From the NCBI RefSeq assembly GCF_900104705.1, contig NZ_LT629734.1:496001-560000 (forward strand): a stretch of DNA of 64,000 nucleotides. Direction: 5' to 3'. Shown here one piece after another: positions 59,007 to 64,000 of the stretch; the stretch's first letter is position 1, and every line of letters starts with the position of its first letter. Made by a program: the position numbers and the translations under genes. The notes under the pieces are model-generated. The model made no database searches. It saw only the letters and a list, made by a program, of their open reading frames with translations, and was not told the origin of the DNA. The DNA is from Agrococcus carbonis. Lineage in GTDB: Bacteria; Actinomycetota; Actinomycetes; Actinomycetales; Microbacteriaceae.

Positions 59007-59629
59007 GCCCGCACCTCGAGCGCCCTGGCGGGCACGCCGACCCACGTCTCCCCCGCGGGCACGTCGCGCAGCACCGCCGCGGCCATGCCGATGGTCGCCT
59101 CGGTGCCGATCCGCACGCCTTGGCGCACCGACGAGAGCATGCCGAGGTAGGCGGCCTCGCCGACCGCGACGCCGCCGCCGAGCGCCACGCCCGCCGCGAG
59201 CGTCGCGAAGTCCTCGAGCACGCCGTCGTGCGTGACGGTGCAGCCCGGCATGACCACGACGTGGTCGCCGATGCTGGCATCCGCGGTCACGACCACCCCG
59301 TCGAGCAGGATGCTGCCGGCTCCGACGACGCTCGTCGTCCCGATCCGCGCGGAGCCGGCGACGTAGGTCGCGAAGCGTCCACGAGCGACGCCGAGCGCGG
59401 CGAGGCGGCCGACGACGTCGCGCCGCGACCTGCTGGCGCCGATGCACACGAGCAGCCGCTCCGAGCGCCCGCGGGCGGCCTCGATGCCGCCGAGGACGGG
59501 CACGCCCCCGACCGTCGTCCCGTGGAGCGCCACGTCGTCGTCGAGGATGCCCGCGGCCCGCTCGAGGCCGCTCGCGAGCACCTCGCGCGCGAGCCCGCTC
59601 GCGCCGATGAGCAGCACCGCCTCGCTCAT
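59003..59629 (-). CDS. PglD-like sugar O/N-acyltransferase (NeuD family)
   Basis: The 208-residue protein has an N-terminal Rossmann-like sugar-nucleotide domain (VLLIGASGLAREVLASG) and a C-terminal left-handed beta-helix with hexapeptide repeats (ARIGTTSVVGAGSILLDGVVVTADASIGDHVVVMPGCTVTHDGVLEDFATLAAG...AYLGMLSSVRQGVRIG). This is the PglD/NeuD layout; PglD acetylates the 4-amino group of an amino-sugar nucleotide with acetyl-CoA. The likely His base is in CTVTHDGVLED. It lies between two DegT genes with ATGA overlaps on both sides, so its substrate is probably a product of one of them. Confidence 0.9.
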   Translation of the reverse strand: MSEAVLLIGASGLAREVLASGLERAAGILDDDVALHGTTVGGVPVLGGIEAARGRSERLLVCIGASRSRRDVVGRLAALGVARGRFATYVAGSARIGTTSVVGAGSILLDGVVVTADASIGDHVVVMPGCTVTHDGVLEDFATLAAGVALGGGVAVGEAAYLGMLSSVRQGVRIGTEATIGMAAAVLRDVPAGETWVGVPARALEVRA

Positions 59630-60768
59630 CCCGCACCTCCCGGCGAGCGCAGCACGTCGATCACGCGCTGCTGCTCGGCCTCGGTGAGCTGGTGGTAGAC
59701 GGGCAGGATGAGCGTGCGGTCGTGCAGGCGATCGGTCTCGGGCAGCCCCGCCGCCGGCGTGCGGGAGCGGTACGGCGGCTGGCGGTGGGCGGCCATGATG
59801 CCGCGCCGGGCCGAGATGTCGGCGCTCGCGAGCGCGACGAGCAGCCCGTCGCGGTCGGTCGGGTAGCCGTCGCCCACCTCGATCCAGAAGGACTGGAAGT
59901 TGCTCGTCCCGTGCTCGGGATCGGCGACGGCCCGCAGCCCCGGGATGCCGGCGATCTCGGCCTGGTAGCGCTCGGCGATCGCACGGCGCCGTGCGACGAT
60001 CTCGGGCAGCCGGGCGAGCTGCACGAGCCCGACGGCCGCCTGCAGGTCGGTCATGCGGAAGTTGAAGCCGATCTCGGTGTACTGCTCGGCAGGCGCGAGG
60101 ACGGATGCGTGGCGGTCGGCGGCCGAGACCGACATCGCGTGCTCCCGCAGCCGCCGGGCGCGCGCCGCCCAGTCCTCGCGCCGGGTCGTGAGCATGCCGC
60201 CCTCCCCCGTCGTGAGCAGCTTGCGGGGGTGGAACGACCAGGCGGTCAGCTCTGCCCCTGCGCCGACCGGCCGGCCCCGGTACGTCGATCCCGCGCCGCA
60301 CGCGGCATCCTCGACGACCACGATGCCGAGCGGGTCGGTGACGGCGCGGATTCCGTCGAGGTCGACGGGCACGCCGCCCTGGTCGACCGCGATGACGGCG
60401 CGCGTCGCGGGCGTGAGCGCCTGCTCGACCGTGTGCGCGGTGACGTTGCCCGTCTCGGCATCGACGTCGGCGAAGACCGGCTCGGCGCCGACGTAGCGCA
60501 CCGCGTTCGTCGTCGCGATGAACGACAGCGACGGCACGACGACGTCGTCGCCCTCGCCGATGCCCGCGACGGTGAGCGCGAGGTGGAGGGCGGTCGTGCA
60601 GCTGCTCGTCGCGACGGCGAACGGCGCGAGCATCGCTGCCGCGAAGCGCTCCTCGAACCGCGCGACCCTCGGGCCCTGCGCGACCCATCCGCTCGCGATG
60701 ACCTCGGCGAGCGCATCGGCCTCCTCCTGCCCGAGCCACGGCAGCATGACGTTGATCCGATCGCTCAC
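59626..60768 (-). CDS. DegT/DnrJ/EryC1/StrS aminotransferase (PglE/ArnB-like)
   Basis: The 380-residue PLP enzyme has LPWLGQEEADALAEVIASGWVAQGPRVARFEERFA, the N-terminus typical of PglE/ArnB-type 4-aminotransferases. ATSSCTTALHLALTVAGIGEGDDVVVPSLSF, VVEDAACGAGSTYRGRPVG and WSFHPRKLLTTGEGGML (Lys near 190 binds PLP) follow. It overlaps the PglD-like gene, and PglE and PglD act in succession in bacillosamine synthesis, so a 4-amino then 4-acylamino sugar is a reasonable inference. The required 4,6-dehydratase (PglF) is not in the window. GTG 60768 forms GTGA with the upstream stop. Confidence 0.88.
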   Translation of the reverse strand: MSDRINVMLPWLGQEEADALAEVIASGWVAQGPRVARFEERFAAAMLAPFAVATSSCTTALHLALTVAGIGEGDDVVVPSLSFIATTNAVRYVGAEPVFADVDAETGNVTAHTVEQALTPATRAVIAVDQGGVPVDLDGIRAVTDPLGIVVVEDAACGAGSTYRGRPVGAGAELTAWSFHPRKLLTTGEGGMLTTRREDWAARARRLREHAMSVSAADRHASVLAPAEQYTEIGFNFRMTDLQAAVGLVQLARLPEIVARRRAIAERYQAEIAGIPGLRAVADPEHGTSNFQSFWIEVGDGYPTDRDGLLVALASADISARRGIMAAHRQPPYRSRTPAAGLPETDRLHDRTLILPVYHQLTEAEQQRVIDVLRSPGGAG

Positions 60769-61760
60769 GCCGCCACCTCCCGGCGGGCGGCGGCGATCTC
60801 GTCCCGCAGCGGCCGCCACCACTCGACGAGGCGCCGCAGCCCCTCCTCGAGGCCGATCGACGCCTCGAACCCGAGGTCGCGCCGCGCGGCGGTCGTGTCG
60901 CCGAGCCGCCGCTGCACGCCGTTGACGGCGCGCTCGGGCCCGTGCTCGACGGCGAGGTCGGATCCCATGACCCGCAGGAGCGCCTGCGCGAGCTCGAGCA
61001 GGCTCGTCTCCTGGCCGCTCGCGACGTTGTAGTCGCCGTCGGCGACATCGCTCGCAGCCGCGAGCACGTTGGCGCGCGCCACATCGGGCACGCACACGAA
61101 GTCCATCGTCTGGGTGCCGTCGCCGAAGATGAGCGGCGGCTTGCCGTCGTCGATCCGCTCCATCCACCGCACGAGCACCTCGGTGTAGAGGCCGTGCACG
61201 TCCATGCGCGGCCCGTAGACGTTGAAGTAGCGGAGGATGACGTAGTCGAGGCCCTGCATCGCGCGGAAGCTGCGGATGAGTCCCTCGTTGAACGACTTGG
61301 CCGCCCCGTAGAGCGTGTCGTTGTTGTGGTGGTGGTGCCGCTCGGGCGTCGGGAAGGCCTCGGCGAGGCCGAACACCGACGCGCTCGAAGCGGCGATGAG
61401 CTTGCCGACCCGATGCCGCGCGGCGGACTCGACGACGTTGAAGGTGCCGTCGACCAGCACCTCGAGGGCGAGCCGCGGCTCCTCGGCGCACTGCGTGATG
61501 CGGATCGCGGCCTGGTGCAGCACGAGGTCCTTGCCCGCGGTGAGGTCGTCGACGAGGCCGGGGTCGCGGATGTCGCCCTCGACGAGGCGCACGCGGCCCG
61601 TCGCGAGGGCGTCGTCGAGGTTGGCGCGGCGGCCCCGCACGAGGCTGTCGAGCACGTCGATGCGAGCGACGCCGGCGTCGAGCAGCTGGTCGACGACGGT
61701 CGAGCCGACGGTGCCGGCGCCGCCGGTGACGAGCGCGGTCGCGCCCTCGAGCCGGGTCAT
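60765..61760 (-). CDS. NAD-dependent epimerase/dehydratase, UDP-hexose type
   Basis: The 331-residue extended SDR has ALVTGGAGTVGSTVVDQLLDAG (NAD-binding G-x-x-G-x-x-G), HQAAIRITQCAEEPRLALEVLVDGTFNVVE, the catalytic AASSASVFG and YGAAKSFNEG (Y-x-x-x-K), YFNVYGPRMDVHGLYTEVLVRWM and FGDGTQTMDFVCVPDVARANVLAA. It resembles UDP-GlcNAc/glucose 4-epimerases but might be a dehydratase. HHHHNND before the active site is an odd His/Asn run. ATGA joins it to the Gfo/Idh gene. It is expected to provide a modified UDP-sugar for the aminotransferases or for the glycosyltransferases. Confidence 0.88.
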   Translation of the reverse strand: MTRLEGATALVTGGAGTVGSTVVDQLLDAGVARIDVLDSLVRGRRANLDDALATGRVRLVEGDIRDPGLVDDLTAGKDLVLHQAAIRITQCAEEPRLALEVLVDGTFNVVESAARHRVGKLIAASSASVFGLAEAFPTPERHHHHNNDTLYGAAKSFNEGLIRSFRAMQGLDYVILRYFNVYGPRMDVHGLYTEVLVRWMERIDDGKPPLIFGDGTQTMDFVCVPDVARANVLAAASDVADGDYNVASGQETSLLELAQALLRVMGSDLAVEHGPERAVNGVQRRLGDTTAARRDLGFEASIGLEEGLRRLVEWWRPLRDEIAAARREVAA

Positions 61761-62875
61761 CGGGCCGCCCCCTCCTCGAGCGCGCGCTCGCGCGCAGGCT
61801 GCGGCGCGCCGGCTGCCGCGAGGCTCGCCGTGGCCGCTTCGAGCACCGAGAGGACGCGGAGGCCGGCCTCTCCGTCCGTGCGCGGGGCGCGGTGCTCCCC
61901 GATGGCCGCCGCGAGCTCCGTCACGACGCCCGCGAGCGCCTCGTGCTCCGGGAGCGCCGGCGCCCACGTGTCCCCGAGCCGGTACGAGACCCTCGCGGCG
62001 CGCGGGTCGGGCGCGGTGCCGCGCGAGACGGAGGCGATGTCGACGCCGCGGTCGTAGACGCTCACCCGCTGCTGCGGGTTGAGGTCGTCCCACACGAGCG
62101 TGCGCTCCGTGCCGCCGATCACCATCTGCCGGATCTTCGTCGGGCTGAGCCAGTTGACGTGGATGTGCGCCATCGCGCCGCAGCCGAGCGGCATCGCGAG
62201 GTAGCCCACGCACGACTTGCCGGTGCCGAGCGGATCGGAGCCGTGCGCCGAGACCGAGACGACGTCGAGCCCGCCGGGGAGCACGAAGTCCATGATCGAG
62301 AGGTCGTGGGGCGCGAGGTCCCAGAAGACGTCGACGTCGGGCTGCACGAGGCCGAGGTTGATGCGCACGCTGTCGACGAAGAGGATGTCGCCGAGCACGC
62401 CCTGCTCGATGAGCTCCCGGATCTTCAGGACCGCGGGGGTGTAGCAGTACGTGTGGTCGGCCATGAGCACGAGGCCCCGGCTCCGCGCGGCCTCCACCAT
62501 CTCGAGCCCGCGGGCGCGGGTGTCGGCGAGCGGCTTCTCCACCATGACGTGCTTGCCGGCCTCGAGCGCCGCGAGCGCGATCGCGTGGTGCGTGCGCGCC
62601 GGGGTCGCGATCGCGACGGCGTCGATCGTCGGGTCCGCGAGCACCGCCGCGAGGTCGGAGTCCACGGGCGCGCCGCCGACGCGATCGGCGACCCGCTGCG
62701 CGCGCTCGAGATCGAGGTCGCAGATCGAGGCGAGCTCCCACGCCGCGCTCGCGCGGAAGTTGCGGGCGAGGTTCGGCCCCCAGTACCCGGCACCGATGAC
62801 GGCGACCCGCAGCGGGGCAGGGGGCACCGCTCGGTCCCGCGCCGACCCGCCGTCGGCGATGCGGCCCTCCATCAT
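61757..62875 (-). CDS. Gfo/Idh/MocA family oxidoreductase (WlbA/WbpB-like)
   Basis: The 372-residue NAD-dependent dehydrogenase has VAVIGAGYWGPNLARNF (Rossmann motif), AIATPARTHHAIALAALEAGKHVMVEKPLAD with the conserved EKP, and the C-domain DVFWDLAPHDLSIMDFVL with the family histidine. Relatives such as WlbA/WbpB oxidise C3 of a UDP-N-acetylglucosaminuronate to a 3-keto sugar, matched here by a WbpE-like aminotransferase and by a WbpD-like acetyltransferase divergent from it at 63088. It heads the 14-gene minus-strand operon. ATG 62875 or 62872 is the likely start; upstream frame-open sequence to 63031 is Arg/Pro-rich and lies over the promoter. Confidence 0.87.
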   Translation of the reverse strand: MMEGRIADGGSARDRAVPPAPLRVAVIGAGYWGPNLARNFRASAAWELASICDLDLERAQRVADRVGGAPVDSDLAAVLADPTIDAVAIATPARTHHAIALAALEAGKHVMVEKPLADTRARGLEMVEAARSRGLVLMADHTYCYTPAVLKIRELIEQGVLGDILFVDSVRINLGLVQPDVDVFWDLAPHDLSIMDFVLPGGLDVVSVSAHGSDPLGTGKSCVGYLAMPLGCGAMAHIHVNWLSPTKIRQMVIGGTERTLVWDDLNPQQRVSVYDRGVDIASVSRGTAPDPRAARVSYRLGDTWAPALPEHEALAGVVTELAAAIGEHRAPRTDGEAGLRVLSVLEAATASLAAAGAPQPARERALEEGAAR

Positions 62876-62987
62876 GTCCCGCCAGCTTCCCGAAGGCGTC
62901 ACGGGCGCCGCACCCGCGGATTCGCTCCGCGGAGGACGACGGTGCTGCGCACATCCCCTGGGGTCGGGCATCCTCGCCTTCGGAGGG

Positions 62988-62993
62988 AATGTA
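62988..62993 (-). promoter_or_regulatory. Candidate -10 for the 14-gene exopolysaccharide operon
   Basis: TACATT on the minus strand (62993-62988) lies about 113 nt before ATG 62875, with a loose -35-like CTCACA about 17 nt further upstream. It would give a leader of about 105 nt. The 212-nt gap to the divergent gene at 63088 has no supported reading frame. Confidence 0.4.
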
Positions 62994-63087
62994 ACGCCGT
63001 CCGGAAGCCGTGTGAGCGTGCTGCGCTGCACCTGGCAGGATCCTGAGCAACGCCGTCAGTCGGCGCTGATCGAGCAAGGAGGTTTCG

Positions 63088-63684
63088 ATGTCCGACCAAC
63101 CCGTGGTCCAAGCATCCGCCGATGTCGCCGACGACGCGCAGCTGGGTGCGCGAACGCGCGTGTGGCACCTCGCGCAGGTGCGCGAGGGCGCCCGGCTCGG
63201 CGCCGACTGCACCATCGGGCGCGGCGCGTACGTCGGGCCGGGCGTCGTGATCGGCAGCGCGTGCAAGCTGCAGAACTACGCGCTCGTCTATGAGCCTGCG
63301 CGGCTCGGCGACGGCGTCTTCATCGGCCCGGGCGCCGTCCTCACGAACGACGAGTTCCCGCGCGCCGCCACGCCCGGTCTGCGCGTCAAGGGCGCCGAGG
63401 ACTGGACGGCGGTGGGCGTGACGATCGGCGACGGCGCCTCGATCGGCGCCCGCGCGGTCTGCGTGGCGCCCGTCGCGATCGGCCGGTGGGCGCTCGTCGC
63501 GGCCGGCGCGGTCGTGACGAAGGACGTGCCCGACCACGCGCTCGTCGTCGGCGTGCCCGCGCGGCGCATCGGCTGGGTCGGGCGCGCCGGCGTGCCCCTC
63601 ACCCGGGACGGCGACGGATGGGTGTGCCCGGCCTCGGGCGAGCGCTACCGCGAGGAGGACGACGCGCTCGAGCTCATCGGCTGA
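63088..63684 (+). CDS. WbpD/WlbB-like UDP-amino-sugar N-acetyltransferase
   Basis: The 198-residue hexapeptide-repeat protein forms a left-handed beta-helix of the WlbB type (SADVADDAQLGARTRVWHLAQVREGARLGADCTIGRGAYVGPGVVIGSACKLQNYALVYEPARLGDGVFIGPGAVLTND). WbpD/WlbB acetylates the 3-amino group of UDP-2-acetamido-3-amino-2,3-dideoxyglucuronate. The conserved N-Y-x-x-V-Y segment and TNDEFPRA agree with this group. Together with the Gfo/Idh and DegT genes it completes a WbpB-E-D-like set. An AAGGAGG ribosome site 7 nt before ATG 63088 is one of the strongest in the window. A short cysteine-containing tail (WVCPASGERYREED) follows the helix. Confidence 0.9.
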   Translation: MSDQPVVQASADVADDAQLGARTRVWHLAQVREGARLGADCTIGRGAYVGPGVVIGSACKLQNYALVYEPARLGDGVFIGPGAVLTNDEFPRAATPGLRVKGAEDWTAVGVTIGDGASIGARAVCVAPVAIGRWALVAAGAVVTKDVPDHALVVGVPARRIGWVGRAGVPLTRDGDGWVCPASGERYREEDDALELIG

Positions 63685-63696
63685 TCGGGGCGCGCG

Positions 63697-64000
63697 TCAC
63701 TCGCGTGACGCGAGGAAGCTGTAGACCTCGGTCTCGTCGACGCCGGGGAACGCGCCCGGCGGGAGCGCTGCGAGCAGGTGGGAGTGCGCCCGCGCGCTCG
63801 GCCACGCCTGCCCCGCCCACTCGGAGGCGAGGCCGGCCGGCGGGATCCGGCAGCACGTGGGATCCGGGCAGCGCGACACGGAGCGCTCCTTCGTCCCGCG
63901 GCCCCGGAACCAGCGCGCGTGCGAGAACGGCACGCCGATGGAGAGCGAGAACTCCCCCGTGGCGCTGCGCTCGGTCATCGCCGTGCACCAGAAGGTGCCC
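63697..64000 (-). CDS. Unrecognised protein, C-terminal part (cut by window edge)
   Basis: The frame is open from the right edge to a TGA at 63697, giving at least 100 residues. The upstream codons before the internal ATG at 63978 (reading GTFWCTAMTERSATG) look like continuing protein, so that ATG is not assumed to be the start. The visible part contains ARWFRGRGTKERSVSRCPDPTCCRIPP, with clustered cysteines (CPDPTCC) that could bind a metal, and ends in DETEVYSFLASRE. I do not recognise the family. It converges on the acetyltransferase with a 12-nt gap. Confidence 0.5.
   Translation of the reverse strand, partial: GTFWCTAMTERSATGEFSLSIGVPFSHARWFRGRGTKERSVSRCPDPTCCRIPPAGLASEWAGQAWPSARAHSHLLAALPPGAFPGVDETEVYSFLASRE

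Noticed and set aside
32900..63700. Exosortase or PEP-CTERM proteins in the polysaccharide locus
   Set aside because: Although the ligase, decarboxylase, ACP and amidotransferase types are those of exosortase-A loci, no protein with the exosortase Cys-Arg-His membrane pattern or a PEP-CTERM tail was found here.
32900..64000. Genomic island with integrase, tRNA or insertion sequence borders
   Set aside because: No integrase, transposase, tRNA gene or flanking direct repeats were seen, and the GGATGC motif and GC content continue through the region.
1..64000. rRNA and tRNA genes
   Set aside because: No stretch shows rRNA conservation or a tRNA cloverleaf with the usual T-loop sequence; none can be supported.

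Overview
This window is very GC-rich and densely coded. It looks like a chromosomal segment of an actinobacterium, most likely of the family Microbacteriaceae (an Agrococcus-like genus is a guess only). The supporting signs are a one-polypeptide E2/E1 2-oxoglutarate dehydrogenase (Kgd), a GuaB1-type IMP dehydrogenase relative, a DUF222/HNH protein, the order DUF177-rpmF-rnc-mutM, frequent GTG starts, and heavy use of the hexamer GGATGC/GCATCC in genes on both strands.

The left half (about 1 to 32.8 kb) is mainly housekeeping. It opens with the start of a rRNA-methyltransferase-like gene and a five-copy 24-25 nt tandem repeat. A flavin oxidase, a lipoprotein, smc (minus strand), two tandem GNAT acetyltransferases, an aldehyde dehydrogenase and a DUF2461 protein follow. 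The conserved block DUF177-rpmF-rnc-mutM is next, then REP-like palindromic repeats, a DUF222/HNH protein and a second tandem-repeat tract. A drug-efflux-type MFS transporter, a two-domain membrane protein of unknown function, an SDR oxidoreductase, the methionine genes metY-metX, a GT87-type mannosyltransferase, two CorC/HlyC-type CBS membrane proteins, guaB1, a short family-A DNA polymerase, an HNH protein and kgd complete this half.

A strong hairpin terminator after kgd is followed directly by a sigma70-like promoter. From there to the right end (32.9 to 63.7 kb) the window is one exopolysaccharide locus. It contains an initiating polyprenyl-phosphate sugar-phosphate transferase, at least six glycosyltransferases, a polysaccharide deacetylase, a VanZ-like protein and a beta-helix secreted protein. 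GDP-fucose synthesis (gmd, fcl) sits beside a NodZ-like fucosyltransferase. Two divergent Wzz-like chain-length proteins, a Wzy/O-antigen-ligase-like polymerase and a Wzx-like flippase supply export and polymerisation. An amino-sugar module (Gfo/Idh dehydrogenase, epimerase, two DegT aminotransferases, two left-handed beta-helix acetyltransferases) makes the modified nucleotide sugars. Fourteen minus-strand genes (62875 down to 45905) form one long operon, mostly joined by ATGA or GTGA overlaps.

The most unusual part is inside that operon (45905-51600): an AMP-forming ligase, a PLP decarboxylase of the DAP/ornithine-decarboxylase fold, a free-standing acyl carrier protein, an asparagine-synthetase-like protein without the glutaminase cysteine, and a GNAT protein. 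The same ligase, decarboxylase, ACP and amidotransferase gene types occur with exosortase-A exopolysaccharide loci in Proteobacteria, and the ligase/ACP/decarboxylase trio resembles BtrJ/BtrI/BtrK (butirosin) and VinN/VinL/VinO (vicenistatin). I infer a carrier-protein pathway that makes a decarboxylated amino-acyl group and attaches it to the polysaccharide or its precursor. No exosortase is visible here. The right edge holds the 3' end of an unrecognised minus-strand gene.
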